Part shown: in pieces, positions 16,742 through 26,139 of the stretch
How the letters are laid out: every line of letters starts with the position of its first letter
Numbering within the stretch: the stretch's first letter is position 1
Source of the DNA: Collinsella sp.
GTDB lineage: Bacteria; Actinomycetota; Coriobacteriia; Coriobacteriales; Coriobacteriaceae
Assembly: GCA_019425005.1 (NCBI GenBank)
Contig: JAHYYK010000003.1
Location: forward strand, 5,875-66,920
Direction: 5' to 3'
DNA: 61,046 bases
Notes under the pieces: model-generated
The model's database searches: none
Seen by the model: only the letters and a program-made list of their open reading frames with translations
Told to the model about the DNA's origin: nothing
Made by a program: the position numbers and the translations under genes

Positions 16742-17623
16742 ATGATCAAAATCACCGTCCCAGCAACGAGCGCCAACCTAGGCATCGGCTACGACACCCT
16801 CGGCATGGCCGTCAGCCTCTACTCGCACTTCACCTTCGAGCGCGCCGACAAGCTCACCATCACGGGCTGCCCCGAGGAGTTTCAAAACGAGAACAACCTA
16901 GTCTACGTGAGCTTTGTCGACGCACTGGCCGCATGGGGCGAGCCGGCCTTCCCCGTCGCCATCGACATTCAGACTGACGTTCCCGTCGCCCGCGGCCTGG
17001 GCTCCAGCTCAACCTGCGTCGTCGCCGGCATTATGGCCGCCGCCGCGCTGACAGGCCACACCGTCGACCGCGCCGAGCTCGTCCGCATTGCCACCGAGGT
17101 CGAGGGCCATCCCGATAACGTCGCCCCCGCCATCCTGGGCGGCGCCGTCTGCTCCTTTACGCCGACCGATTCGCTCCCCCAGTGCCTGCGCTACGAGGTG
17201 AGCGATCGCTTGCGTTTTATTACCGTGATTCCGCCCTACGAGGTACATACGAGCGAGGCGCGCAAGGTTGTGCCGCAGGAGATTCCACTCTCCACCGCCG
17301 TATGGCAAATGGGCCGCATCGCCGGCATGACGCGCGGCCTGGAGACCGGCGACCTGGATCTGATTGCCGCCGCCAACGACGACCGCATCCAAGAGCCGTA
17401 TCGCCGTCGCCTCATCCCCGACTACAACGCCGTGCGCGACACCTGCCTTAACGGCGGCGCTAAGACCATCTGGATCAGTGGTTCGGGCTCGACCCTCATG
17501 GCCGTGACTGACGACACCATCGTGGCAAAGTTCCTACAGGTCAAACTGCGTGAACAGTTCCCCAAGTGTGACACGCATATTCTGACGTGCGACACGGAAG
17601 GCGCTCAAATCGAGTACCTGTAG
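16742..17623 (+). CDS. thrB: Homoserine kinase
   Basis: 293 residues, GHMP kinase superfamily. Phosphorylates homoserine to O-phosphohomoserine, the substrate of threonine synthase encoded just upstream. Seen: motif 1 VPATSANLGIGYDTLG, the ATP-binding motif PVARGLGSSS at residues 81-90, EGHPDNVAPAILGG, and ISGSGSTLMAV near the C-terminus. RBS AGGAGGACTCAC. The right arm of a class A-like palindrome reaches almost to this RBS and could sequester it; this is inference. A class A element follows the stop after 23 nt. Confidence 0.96.
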   Translation: MIKITVPATSANLGIGYDTLGMAVSLYSHFTFERADKLTITGCPEEFQNENNLVYVSFVDALAAWGEPAFPVAIDIQTDVPVARGLGSSSTCVVAGIMAAAALTGHTVDRAELVRIATEVEGHPDNVAPAILGGAVCSFTPTDSLPQCLRYEVSDRLRFITVIPPYEVHTSEARKVVPQEIPLSTAVWQMGRIAGMTRGLETGDLDLIAAANDDRIQEPYRRRLIPDYNAVRDTCLNGGAKTIWISGSGSTLMAVTDDTIVAKFLQVKLREQFPKCDTHILTCDTEGAQIEYL

Positions 17624-17646
17624 ACATCCTCCTCATATACCTGTCC

Positions 17647-17773
17647 GGGACGGTCGGGATGTTCCCTCAAAATCGTCCTCGCGCATGAAGGCCCCTTGTC
17701 CTGCTCCTACGGAGCGACGGACAAGGGGCCTTCGCGCTGCGGAATGATTTTGAGGGAACATCCCGACCGTCCC
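17647..17773 (+). repeat. Class A palindrome, copy 4 (3' of thrB)
   Basis: Perfect 28-bp outer helix (17647-17674 with 17746-17773). Loop GTCCTC (17675-17680) faces TGCGGAAT (17738-17745). Short helix GCGC/GCGC, AT bulge, then a 15-bp inner helix (17687-17701 with 17719-17733) capped by GCTCC/GGAGC. It lies between the convergent thrB and engB genes, in sense with thrB. Confidence 0.88.
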
Positions 17774-17881
17774 TGCGCCTACCTTGCTGAGGATGTCTAC
17801 AGGGACCCACGCTTTGAAGGGGCGCCGGGCTGATAGTTTGGCTTTTTATTGGTAGGGGCTCTTGCTAGACTGAAGCACTTA

Positions 17882-18472
17882 TTAGAGGCACGCCTCGGCA
17901 ATGCGGCGCTTGAGCTCGTCGATGCCCACACCGGTCTGGGAGCTTGTGATGATTACGTTCTCGGCCGGGACATTGAGCTGCTTTTTGATGGCTGCTGCCT
18001 GGCGGGCCTGCTGGGTGCGGCTGAGCTTGTCGGCCTTGGTGAGACAGACGATAAAGTTGAACTCGTTGCCCTGCAGATAGTCGATCATGTCGTGATCGAG
18101 CTTGCTGGGGTCGTGACGAATGTCCACCAGCGAGACGACCAAGTTAAAGCTGCGCTCCGAGTCGAAGAAGTCGCCGATAAGCTCTGCCCAGCGGTCGCGC
18201 TCGGCCTTGGAACGACGGGCGAAACCGTAACCCGGCAGGTCCACGAAATGCACGTCGTCGGCCTCAAAGAAGTTGATGTTGCTCGTCTTGCCCGGCGTGC
18301 TGGAAACCTTGACCAGGTTCTGGCGGCCAAAAAGCTTGTTCATAATCGACGACTTGCCCACGTTGGAGCGGCCGACAAAGCTCACCTCGGGGCAGGTGGA
18401 CTCGGGAATCTGCGAAACCTTGCCATAGCTGGCAACGAACTTGGCAAGCTGGTAGTTAATGGAATCGGCCAT
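17882..18472 (-). CDS. engB: Ribosome-biogenesis GTPase of the YihA/EngB family
   Basis: 196 residues. GTPase needed for late assembly of the 50S subunit. Seen: G1 GRSNVGKSS at residues 34-42, G2-region STPGKTSNINFF, G3 DLPGYGFA, G4 TKADK, and G5-like SSQTGVGI. The ATG at 18472 is preferred over a GTG two codons upstream since AAGGAGTGTCC is then correctly spaced. Its start is 38 nt from the end of the nucleosidase gene on the same strand, so they may form one operon. Confidence 0.96.
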   Translation of the reverse strand: MADSINYQLAKFVASYGKVSQIPESTCPEVSFVGRSNVGKSSIMNKLFGRQNLVKVSSTPGKTSNINFFEADDVHFVDLPGYGFARRSKAERDRWAELIGDFFDSERSFNLVVSLVDIRHDPSKLDHDMIDYLQGNEFNFIVCLTKADKLSRTQQARQAAAIKKQLNVPAENVIITSSQTGVGIDELKRRIAEACL

Positions 18473-18510
18473 GGACACTCCTTGGTCGTAGGTTCTTACA
18501 AAAGAGCGCG

Positions 18511-19251
18511 CTAATAGATAGCAGCGATACGGCGGACGATATCGAGCGTAATGCCACTCGCGGTACGGGCATACTCGAACAGGTCGAACTCACGGTCGCA
18601 AATCGCATCGTACGCCTCGTCACAATTATCGCTGATAGCGCGCAACACCAGGCAATCGACACCATTTTTAGTTGCGACATGGGCAATCGCCGCGCCCTCC
18701 ATGCCAACACAATCGGCATGCGTCGCCTCGATAGCGTCGTTGCGCATGGCGGCACCCGTCACAAAACGGTTGCCCGTGGCAATCGTGCCGACCAGGAACT
18801 GCTTGGTGCCCTCGTTCGAAGCGGCTGCATTTGTCGAAGCATCAACAAACCCACGCTCAGCAAGCACGTCGACGGCAATATCGACCAGCGCGGGCGTCGA
18901 ACCAAACTCCTCAAGCCCCGGTGCAGACTCGGCGATAAGCGCGGTATCGGTATCCAGATAGCGCAGGCGTTTGCCAATGACCACGTCGTCGATATGGAGC
19001 TTGGGGTTCAAACCGCCCGCAATGCCCGAAAACACAACAGCCTGCGGAGCATACTTACTAATGAGGTGCTGCGTTGCAGCGGCGGCGTTCACTGTGCCCA
19101 TGCCCGCCGTTGTGGCGACAACTGTCAGGCCGTCGAGCTCACCGCTCACGACGGTCAAGCCTGCCTCCCGCGCCTCGCAAACGTCACTCAGCTCTTCCTT
19201 AATCTGCATGATCTCTTTTTCGAGCGCACCGATAATCGCGATGGTAGCCAT
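18511..19251 (-). CDS. mtnN: 5'-methylthioadenosine/S-adenosylhomocysteine nucleosidase
   Basis: 246 residues. Cleaves adenine from methylthioadenosine and S-adenosylhomocysteine, feeding methyl-cycle salvage and producing the precursor of AI-2. Seen: N-terminal AIIGALEKEI with the catalytic Glu, GTGGMNTA-like region VATTAGMGTVNAAAAT, GMEGAA (ribose-binding Glu) and RAISDNCDE (catalytic Asp). The ATG at 19251 with GGGGAATGGT upstream is chosen. No luxS is visible nearby. Upstream of engB on the same strand. Confidence 0.94.
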   Translation of the reverse strand: MATIAIIGALEKEIMQIKEELSDVCEAREAGLTVVSGELDGLTVVATTAGMGTVNAAAATQHLISKYAPQAVVFSGIAGGLNPKLHIDDVVIGKRLRYLDTDTALIAESAPGLEEFGSTPALVDIAVDVLAERGFVDASTNAAASNEGTKQFLVGTIATGNRFVTGAAMRNDAIEATHADCVGMEGAAIAHVATKNGVDCLVLRAISDNCDEAYDAICDREFDLFEYARTASGITLDIVRRIAAIY

Positions 19252-19329
19252 ACCATTCCCCAAACCTATACGAAATTCTCAACCAAGGTATGGTACCAGC
19301 ATTTTGTTTGACCTCGCCAAACGAACACG

Positions 19330-19518
19330 CTAAGCCAGCGCAGCTCGCGTATCAAACAGAGCCTTTGCAATCGCAGCCGTAACCTCGCTCGAGCGGTCGC
19401 TCCACGACATCAATGTCATGATACTCATAACATAGCTATGGCCGTCGACTTCGATCAGTCCGGCATCGCATGTCGAATAGTAACCATCCTCGCTAATCCA
19501 GCCCGCCTTGTTGCGCAT
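19330..19518 (-). pseudogene. C-terminal fragment of a beta-lactamase-like serine hydrolase
   Basis: About 62 codons matching the C-terminus of class A beta-lactamase-related proteins: NKAGWISEDGYYSTCDAGLIE followed by GHSYVMSIMT and a terminal helix. NKAG stands where the KTG/KSG triad is found. The serine and SDN motifs and the whole N-terminal domain are missing; the sequence upstream runs directly into the end of pflA. No RBS. I read it as a relic left after deletion. Confidence 0.7.
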
Positions 19519-19549
19519 CTTAAAGGGTAGTCAATTTGGGACGGGCTTG

Positions 19550-20368
19550 TTAGCCGATGGCCGACCTGAGCTCCGCACGGCGCTTTTTCATACCGGCCAT
19601 AACGGCATTGCGCAGCTCGGGCATGCGCGCGGTATCCATCTGAGGTACGCCCTCAAGCTTATAGGGAATGCCCAGTTGCTCGTACTTGACGACACCCATC
19701 GTGTGATACGGCAGCATTTCCAGGCCCACCACGTTGTGCCATGGAGCGATGAGGCGACCGAGCTTCTCGCACTCCTCCACCGTGTCGGTAATGCCCGGCA
19801 CCACCACGTGGCGGATAACGACCTTGATCTTGCGACGTGCAAGTTCATCGCCGAACGCCAAGATGCGTGCGGGATCGCAACCGGTCAGCTTTTTATGCTC
19901 GACCGGGTCGGCATGCTTAATATCGAGCAGTACCATGTCGGTCTCGTTGAGCACGGCATCGAACTTCTCGGGGTGGTTGGGGTCAAATGCATAGCCACAG
20001 CTATCTAGGCAGGTATGTACACGGCCATCGGGGTTGTTATGCATAGCACGAAACAGATCGGCCAAAAACTCGGGCTGCAGGAGCGGCTCGCCGCCGGACA
20101 CCGTAATGCCACCGCTGCGATAGAACTCGTGGTTACTCTGGAACTCATCCATCAGGTGTTCGACGGTCACCATGGTGCCGCCGTTGACCGACCAGGTATC
20201 GGGATTGTGGCAATACGCGCAGCGCATGGGACAGCCCTGAACAAACACCACAAAGCGGATGCCGGGTCCGTCGACCGTTCCCATCGTCTCGATCGAATGC
20301 ACGCGGCCAAGGGCAAACGCAGAGTCCTCGGGACGAGCGTCCACACCCTCAAGCGTCATTTCTGCCAT
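19550..20368 (-). CDS. pflA: Pyruvate formate-lyase activating enzyme
   Basis: About 272 residues. Radical SAM enzyme that installs the glycyl radical on pyruvate formate-lyase. Seen: GCPMRCAYCHNPD with the CxxxCxxC that binds the 4Fe-4S cluster, preceded by TMGTVDGPGIRFVVF, and SGGEPLLQ as the SAM-binding GGE. The start is either ATG at 20368 (AAGG 9 nt upstream) or the longer ATG at 20398. It is 7.5 kb from the pfl genes and on the same strand, so it is a separate unit. Its target here would be Gly58 of the separate small chain at 27592. Confidence 0.93.
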   Translation of the reverse strand: MAEMTLEGVDARPEDSAFALGRVHSIETMGTVDGPGIRFVVFVQGCPMRCAYCHNPDTWSVNGGTMVTVEHLMDEFQSNHEFYRSGGITVSGGEPLLQPEFLADLFRAMHNNPDGRVHTCLDSCGYAFDPNHPEKFDAVLNETDMVLLDIKHADPVEHKKLTGCDPARILAFGDELARRKIKVVIRHVVVPGITDTVEECEKLGRLIAPWHNVVGLEMLPYHTMGVVKYEQLGIPYKLEGVPQMDTARMPELRNAVMAGMKKRRAELRSAIG

Positions 20369-20477
20369 TCGCGCTACCTTGCCTCTCCTTGGATGCAACC
20401 AATTAAAATGCCAGAGTCATTCTAGCCCATGCGTTTGCGTTTAAACGTCTCGGACTAGAACGGCACGTTTTAATCTA

Positions 20478-20503
20478 TCCCCCATCACCATGGCTGGGGG
20501 CTA
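20478..20503 (-). promoter_or_regulatory. Hairpin between DegV and pflA genes
   Basis: CCCCCA and TGGGGG arms around a 10-nt loop, 40 nt past the degV stop on minus. Possible weak terminator for degV; no U-run longer than TTAAAA-like sequence. Confidence 0.35.
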
Positions 20504-20542
20504 CGTCGAGATGTCAGGCTGAAGAACGCTCGCCTGCGGCCT

Positions 20543-21397
20543 TTACGCCTTAAGCGTGAGCACCGCACCTAAGGCGGTCGGGCCGCAATGGCTCGAGATG
20601 ACGCCGCCGACCTGAGTCCAGGTAACGTCCTCAAAGCCCAGGTCGTGCGCATAGACTTCCATGTCGTCGCGCAGCTCCTGGGAAAGGCCCACCGAATACG
20701 CCAGGCCAATGTGCGAGTAGTCAATCTCGCCCTTCGCAACCATGTGGTCAATAAAGGCGCGGGCGCACTTGAGCATAGAGCCGCGGAACTTCTTGGTCGC
20801 CACGAACTTGCCGCCCGTCACCTCAATGCAGGGCTTAATCTTGAGCAAATGGGCGCCAAGGAATGCGACGTTGGACAAGCGACCGCCCGCCTTAAGAAAG
20901 GCAAGATCGGTAGGAACAAAGCCCAGCAGCACGCGGTCCATGACGGAATTCGTAAATGCAAAGATCTCGTCGACGGTGGCATCGGGGTGAGCCTCGATGT
21001 ATTTGGCGGTCTCGACGACAACGAGCGACTGGCCTACCGAGACAAAGCGCGTGTCCATAGAGAACACGTAGTCGCGACCCTTGGCGGCGATCTTCGATGA
21101 TTGATGCGAGCAGGTCGTGGCCTCGGAATACGCGAGATGCAGAATAGTCGCATCGGGCTGCTCAGCGTGAATGCGGTCGTACACGTGAGCAAAATCCGCA
21201 GGCGCGCAGCCGCTGGTCTTGGGCATCACGCCAAACTCGTTGCAGCGCGAATAAATCTCGAGCGGATCGATCGAGCCGTCCTCGACGGTCTCGTCACCAA
21301 TCGTGACATGCATGGGCACGCGCACGATGCCGTAGCGCTCGCAGAGCTCCGGCGTCACATCCGACCCAGACTCAACCACGATTACGTACTTGCCCAT
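20543..21397 (-). CDS. DegV family fatty-acid-binding protein
   Basis: 284 residues. DegV proteins bind a fatty acid; the related FakB subunit presents it to the kinase FakA for phosphorylation. Seen: N-terminal VIVVESGSDV, TSGCAPADF (the family TSxPS-like loop, with Cys), LAYSEATTCSHQSS, and GRLS in FLKAGGRLSNVAFLGA. The ATG at 21397 is chosen as the family begins with this strand; upstream residues do not fit. No fakA is nearby. The 276 bp upstream show short hairpins only. Confidence 0.9.
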   Translation of the reverse strand: MGKYVIVVESGSDVTPELCERYGIVRVPMHVTIGDETVEDGSIDPLEIYSRCNEFGVMPKTSGCAPADFAHVYDRIHAEQPDATILHLAYSEATTCSHQSSKIAAKGRDYVFSMDTRFVSVGQSLVVVETAKYIEAHPDATVDEIFAFTNSVMDRVLLGFVPTDLAFLKAGGRLSNVAFLGAHLLKIKPCIEVTGGKFVATKKFRGSMLKCARAFIDHMVAKGEIDYSHIGLAYSVGLSQELRDDMEVYAHDLGFEDVTWTQVGGVISSHCGPTALGAVLTLKA

Positions 21398-21673
21398 TAT
21401 TATCACGACCCATCTCGACATTGGCTTTTCAATACATGGCACGCGCCGCCGCACTGTTGCACAACGGCGTCCAAGCGCCAAAGAGACGCCGCCCCTTGCA
21501 CACAACAAAGGACAGCGTCTCCCTGGAAAACTCCGTGCTTATCTAGGATTCCACACGGTTTATTAAGGAGGGTTACTTATTCCGCAAACGGTCGCTATAT
21601 GCGGTAAGCGGTAGTTGGCCGCGACAACTGCGACACATTCCGTCCAGCAAATCCAATCGTGCTCCACGCACGG

Positions 21674-23116
21674 TTAATGCACGAGGCGGTAGAAATTCAT
21701 CGATGCCGCACCCTCGGCGTGCAGCTCCATCGCCGGAACCGCCGGCGAATAGGTACGGCTCGTAAGTGCCGCCTCGCCGCCATTTGCAAAAATCTCGACC
21801 ATCGTAGTGTCCGAAAGCACGCGCAGGTCGCGAAGCTCGCTGAGCTCGATCGACCTCTGGTCGCGCCCATAGCCTTCGTCACCCATGTCGAGGGTAAGCA
21901 TCCCGTCTGCATAGCGCACAAAGACACCCTTGCGGATTTCGAGCTCGATCACCTGGGCGCCCTCACAGGAAACCACAAGATCAAACAGGCGGCCCGGCTC
22001 CTCAACGGTTTCACCGCCTGTCGCGCAAACGCAGTCGCCGCGCATCCTCTCAATCTCGTGCACCGGCTGCTGACAGAGCTTACCATCGCGCATGCTCAGT
22101 TTTCTCGGCACCGTCAACGCGCACTGCCACCCGCGTGCCACCGTCGGGCTTTTTGCCGTCGCATCGGGGCAACCCGACCACCCGATCATCAAACGCCGAC
22201 CCGCAGCATCCTCAAAAGACTGCGGTGCGTAGAAATCAAAGCCGGCATCGACCATCGGGGGCATGCCCTGCCCGGCGATCTTAAAACTCGGCGCCTCCCA
22301 ATCGGCCTCGATGGGAAACCACACGCACTGGTGCGGATTGCGGTAACGCCATCCATCGGCGGACACACCCTGCGGACAGCAAACGAGAATAAGCTCACCA
22401 TCGAGCTCAAACAGATCGGGGCACTCCCACATAAAGCCAAACTTCTCGCCCAACTCAATGCGCGTCGCATAGCTCCAGTCCTCTAGATTGCTCGAGGTAT
22501 AGACAAGCACGCAGCCGCGGTCGTCTTTCGTACGAGCGCCCAGAACCATGTAGTAGATACCATCGTGTTCAAGGATTTTGGGATCACGCACGTGCGTACC
22601 GATATCGTCGGGGTAATCGACCGGCCCAACAGCTATGCGCTTCTCGCCCAATTCGTCGGGGTTCTCGGCAACCACATGAATCTGGTTTTGCTCACGGCCC
22701 GTCAACACGTAGTCGTAATCATCGCGGTCAAAATGCTTGACGTTGCCGGTATAGAAGTAGTGAATCTTGCCGTCGTGTACAAAGGCAGAACCAGAATACG
22801 CTCCGCTCGAATCCAAATCGGAATCGGGGAACAGCACAGGGCCGCGATTCTCGTACGTCACAAAATCCTTTGTTGTCAGATGATTCCAAAGCACTGGACC
22901 GCCATGCGCAGCATCGAATGGATCGTATTGGTGATAGATGTGATACGTATCACCGATCTGCACCAAACCGTTGGGGTCGTTGAGCCAGCCAAGCTCAGGC
23001 TCCACATGGAACAGGAGCCTATCGGGGTCGGACGCGATGCGACCCGCCGTCTCATCCTGTCCGGCACGCCACTGCTCATAGTCCGCGCGTGTCACCTTAT
23101 TTTTTTGATTAAACAT
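21674..23116 (-). CDS. scrB: Glycoside hydrolase family 32 (sucrose-6-phosphate hydrolase / beta-fructosidase)
   Basis: 480 residues. Hydrolyses the fructosyl bond of sucrose 6-phosphate or short fructans. Seen: WLNDPNG (44-50) with nucleophile Asp47, RDP (177-179) with the transition-state Asp178, and WECPDLF with acid/base Glu231, the three canonical GH32 motifs, then a C-terminal beta-sandwich. No signal peptide, so it acts in the cytosol on PTS-imported sugar. Third structural gene after a second GH32 gene and the PTS transporter; a hairpin at 23139 precedes it. Confidence 0.93.
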   Translation of the reverse strand: MFNQKNKVTRADYEQWRAGQDETAGRIASDPDRLLFHVEPELGWLNDPNGLVQIGDTYHIYHQYDPFDAAHGGPVLWNHLTTKDFVTYENRGPVLFPDSDLDSSGAYSGSAFVHDGKIHYFYTGNVKHFDRDDYDYVLTGREQNQIHVVAENPDELGEKRIAVGPVDYPDDIGTHVRDPKILEHDGIYYMVLGARTKDDRGCVLVYTSSNLEDWSYATRIELGEKFGFMWECPDLFELDGELILVCCPQGVSADGWRYRNPHQCVWFPIEADWEAPSFKIAGQGMPPMVDAGFDFYAPQSFEDAAGRRLMIGWSGCPDATAKSPTVARGWQCALTVPRKLSMRDGKLCQQPVHEIERMRGDCVCATGGETVEEPGRLFDLVVSCEGAQVIELEIRKGVFVRYADGMLTLDMGDEGYGRDQRSIELSELRDLRVLSDTTMVEIFANGGEAALTSRTYSPAVPAMELHAEGAASMNFYRLVH

Positions 23117-23138
23117 CGCCGTTGACTTTCTCGTCTAT

Positions 23139-23180
23139 GGGGAAGGACGCTCGACTCACACGAGTCGAACGCCCTTCCCC
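23139..23180 (-). promoter_or_regulatory. Intercistronic hairpin between PTS gene and scrB
   Basis: GGGGAAGGACGCTCGACTC pairs with GAGTCGAACGCCCTTCCCC (one internal mismatch) around ACAC. It may protect or attenuate the downstream message. Confidence 0.6.
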
Positions 23181-23217
23181 AAATGGACTTATCCTCAGAT
23201 TACGCTGAACGGCTCAA

Positions 23218-24669
23218 CTAGAAGCTGACATCAAAGCCAGCACCAGCGCCCTCTTCATCAGTGGTCGGCACGCCCTTTGCCTTGTTGTAGGCAAAGATCA
23301 AGACGATCGGCACGATAAAGGCGATGAGATTGCCAGCCACATACCACACGAGCGTCTCGGGCGTGACGATGAGCAGGCCAAGCACGCCGGTCAGACCCTG
23401 ACCGATGGCGCGCACCTCAAAGAGCTTCACGAAGGCACCGCCGCAGCCTGCACCGATGCATGCGCAGATGAACGGAATAATCGAGTAGCGCATGTTTGCA
23501 GCAAAGATTGCGGGCTCGGAGATACCGACCAGCGTCGGGATAAAGGACGACATGCAAATGTTGCGCTCTTTGGAATGCTTCTTGTGAATGAGGTACATGC
23601 CGATGGCGCCGCCGCCCTGGGCGATGATGGAAACCGACCAGATGGCCTGGATGTAGTTGAAGCCGGTCGTGGCAACGAGGTTGGCCTCGATACCCTGGAT
23701 GAACTGATGCGTACCGGTAACGACGAGCGGCTGCAGGAACGCGGCGAAGACAAAGGCACCAAAGACGCCCATCCTGTTGTACAGGATATCGATTACGCCG
23801 GCGAGGACGTCACCGATCAGGTTGCCGAGCGGGCCGAACACGGTGAACAGGGCAACGTTAGCAAGAATCAGGGTAACGGTCGGGACAAAGACGAACGAAA
23901 CGACCTCGGGGATGTACTTCTGGGCAATCTTCTCGACCTTGGCCATAAACCAGGCAGTCAGGATTGCGGGGAACACACCGCCCTGGAAAGCAACCATGGG
24001 AATGGATAGCGGACCGAAGTTCCAGTACTCAGCACCCGTCGGGTCCATAACGAACGTGTTGCGGTTCATAAGGCTCGGGTGAACCATGACGATACCGACG
24101 AGGATGCCCAGGATCGGGTTACCGCCAAAACGCTTGACCGCGCTGTACATAACCAGGACAGGCAGGTAGTCGAACGTGGTGGCGATAATGGCAAAGAAGC
24201 TTGCGAGGTTCTTGAGGAACTCGCTGTGATCGGCGAGGCTGCCTTCCATGCCAAAGAGGCCGTTGGCAACGATCAGCGACTTAAGGCCGATGATGATTGC
24301 AGCGCCGACGAAGGCGGGAATGATGGGGATAAAGATGTCCGAGAATACCTTGAGGACCGAGAAGAACTTGCCCTTCTTGTCCGCCTCGGCGCCCTTGACC
24401 TCGGAAGCACTGATCTCCTTAACGCCCGTCAGAGCCATAAACTCATCGTAAACCTTGTTGACGGTACCGGTACCGAAGATGATCATGAGCTGGCCGCTGT
24501 TGTACAGCACGCCCTTGACGCCATCGATGTTCTCGAGCTCGGCCTTGTTGTATTTGCTCGTATCCTTGAGCACCAGACGCAGACGGGTCACGCAATGCGT
24601 GGCGCCCTCGATGTTCTCCAGTCCGCCGACGTTGTCGACGACTTGCTGGGACACTGCCTTGTAGTCCAT
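23218..24669 (-). CDS. scrA: PTS EIIBC component, sucrose/beta-fructoside type
   Basis: 483 residues. Imports and phosphorylates the sugar. Residues 1-90 are an EIIB domain with phospho-acceptor Cys26 in ATHCVTRLR; from about residue 105 an EIIC domain of eight or more membrane helices follows, with GxxEP in LVGISEPAIF. No EIIA domain is fused or adjacent, so a general glucose-type EIIA must supply phosphate. Two in-frame starts: 24669 (GGAGAAGAAC upstream, chosen) and 24681. It begins 45 nt after the upstream GH32 gene, clearly one operon. Specificity for sucrose is inferred from the GH32 neighbours. Confidence 0.93.
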   Translation of the reverse strand: MDYKAVSQQVVDNVGGLENIEGATHCVTRLRLVLKDTSKYNKAELENIDGVKGVLYNSGQLMIIFGTGTVNKVYDEFMALTGVKEISASEVKGAEADKKGKFFSVLKVFSDIFIPIIPAFVGAAIIIGLKSLIVANGLFGMEGSLADHSEFLKNLASFFAIIATTFDYLPVLVMYSAVKRFGGNPILGILVGIVMVHPSLMNRNTFVMDPTGAEYWNFGPLSIPMVAFQGGVFPAILTAWFMAKVEKIAQKYIPEVVSFVFVPTVTLILANVALFTVFGPLGNLIGDVLAGVIDILYNRMGVFGAFVFAAFLQPLVVTGTHQFIQGIEANLVATTGFNYIQAIWSVSIIAQGGGAIGMYLIHKKHSKERNICMSSFIPTLVGISEPAIFAANMRYSIIPFICACIGAGCGGAFVKLFEVRAIGQGLTGVLGLLIVTPETLVWYVAGNLIAFIVPIVLIFAYNKAKGVPTTDEEGAGAGFDVSF

Positions 24670-24714
24670 GTTCTTCTCCATTCCTTTTCTAAATCATAAA
24701 ACGGTTCGTTGCCG

Positions 24715-26097
24715 CTACAGAGACGCGATCGTTGCGTTTGCGCACTTGAGCGCACCGTCGGTGACGGTAAGCGCCACACCCTGGCCCTGCTTGTTGCAGA
24801 AGCGAGCGTTGAGCGCAACATCATCGACAAAGATGGTCGCGATGTCGTCGTCGACGACCAGACGCACATGGTGAGTGCCCTCGCCCTTAAAGAACAACGG
24901 ACGCTCGAGGCCCATGTTGTTGACCTGGAACCACGGGTACTGGGGAGCCGGCGTGAACTCGAGCTTGCCCTCGCGCAGGTTGGCGCGGAACTCATAGGCA
25001 AGACCAGTCTCGGCGTCCTCGGCGAACTTGACCGAGAAGCCGGCAGCGTTACCGCCGAGCTCAATGTCGGCATCGAGCAAGTAGGTGGAGCCGGCATCCG
25101 CGGCGAGCACCTGCTCGACCTTGCCCGACTCGCAGGAAAGCTCAAAGGTCTCGACTGCCTTAGCCTCGCCAAAGGCGCCAAGCATGCTGTCGGGGAGCTT
25201 GGTGCCGAGCGTTCCGTCGGCACGCTGAACGATCTCGAGGGGCATAAAGGTGCCACCCCATAGGTAAGAGCTGGGGTCGCCGCCCTCGTCACGCGTAGGA
25301 ACCCAACCAAAGAGAACGCGACGCTCGCCATCGAATGCGGTGCGAGCAGCGTAGTACGCGCGGCCGTCGAAGGAGTCGTCAGCGGGGGTAATCCAAGGAC
25401 CGTTGATGGACTTGGACATGCGGTAACGGGTCTTGTTGCCGTCGCTGTACTCGGAAAAGACGAGGTACCACCAGTCGCCCATCTTAAAGAGATCAGGCAT
25501 CTCAAACATGGTGTACAGGCCCGGGTTCCACCAGTCGCCCTGGAACTCCCAGTTGGTCAGATCCTTGGAGGTGAACTTGACCAGGCGGCCGGTCATCAGA
25601 CGCTTGTCCTCGCCCACACGCGTGCCGAGGATGAGCATGTACTCTTCGTTCTCCTCATCCCAAAGCACAAAGGGATCGCGCCAGTTGCGGTCATCGTAAC
25701 CCTCCTGGGGCGGAAGCAGCGTCTCGGCGATGTTCTTCTCCCACTTGACGGCGTCGTCGCTCGTTGCGTGAAGAAGAACCTGCTTCATCAAACGTGCGCG
25801 GACCTTATCGCGATTGCAACCAGTGTAGAGCGCATGGTACTTGTCGCCCACCTTAAACACCGTGCCGGCATAAACGTACTGGTCGACTTCCTCGTCGCCG
25901 CCACGCTCAAGGCTCTCGCCAAAGTCCTTGTAGTTGACGAAATCCTTGGTCGTAGCGAGTGCCCAGCCAAACGGCTCTCCGAAAGGTTCGGGGTTACGCG
26001 TGTCACGCTGATGATAGAGATAGAACGTGCCGTCCTCGCCGTACGGCATGATGTCGCCTACCCAAATTCCCTCAGGCTGGTAATACACCTTGTGCAT
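24715..26097 (-). CDS. Second GH32-family enzyme, atypical active-site motif
   Basis: 460 residues. Instead of WLNDPNG the first motif is WVGDIMPYGEDG with candidate nucleophile Asp15; RDP (140-142) and the acid/base Glu199 in FEMPDLF are kept. A C-terminal lectin-like beta-sandwich (about 310-460) completes the GH32 shape. No signal peptide, so cytosolic. The first gene of the operon, 45 nt before the PTS gene. The ATG at 26097 is chosen (GGAAG upstream). It probably acts on a phosphorylated fructoside different from that of the downstream GH32; this is inference. Confidence 0.88.
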   Translation of the reverse strand: MHKVYYQPEGIWVGDIMPYGEDGTFYLYHQRDTRNPEPFGEPFGWALATTKDFVNYKDFGESLERGGDEEVDQYVYAGTVFKVGDKYHALYTGCNRDKVRARLMKQVLLHATSDDAVKWEKNIAETLLPPQEGYDDRNWRDPFVLWDEENEEYMLILGTRVGEDKRLMTGRLVKFTSKDLTNWEFQGDWWNPGLYTMFEMPDLFKMGDWWYLVFSEYSDGNKTRYRMSKSINGPWITPADDSFDGRAYYAARTAFDGERRVLFGWVPTRDEGGDPSSYLWGGTFMPLEIVQRADGTLGTKLPDSMLGAFGEAKAVETFELSCESGKVEQVLAADAGSTYLLDADIELGGNAAGFSVKFAEDAETGLAYEFRANLREGKLEFTPAPQYPWFQVNNMGLERPLFFKGEGTHHVRLVVDDDIATIFVDDVALNARFCNKQGQGVALTVTDGALKCANATIASL

Positions 26098-26139
26098 CCG
26101 AGACTTCCTTTCCACGACATACTAACTCGGTACAATGGC

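Noticed and set aside
17647..17773. Class A elements as ordinary rho-independent terminators
   Set aside because: Stems far longer than needed, conserved internal loop and no U-tract after the outer helix. A termination role by another mechanism is not excluded.
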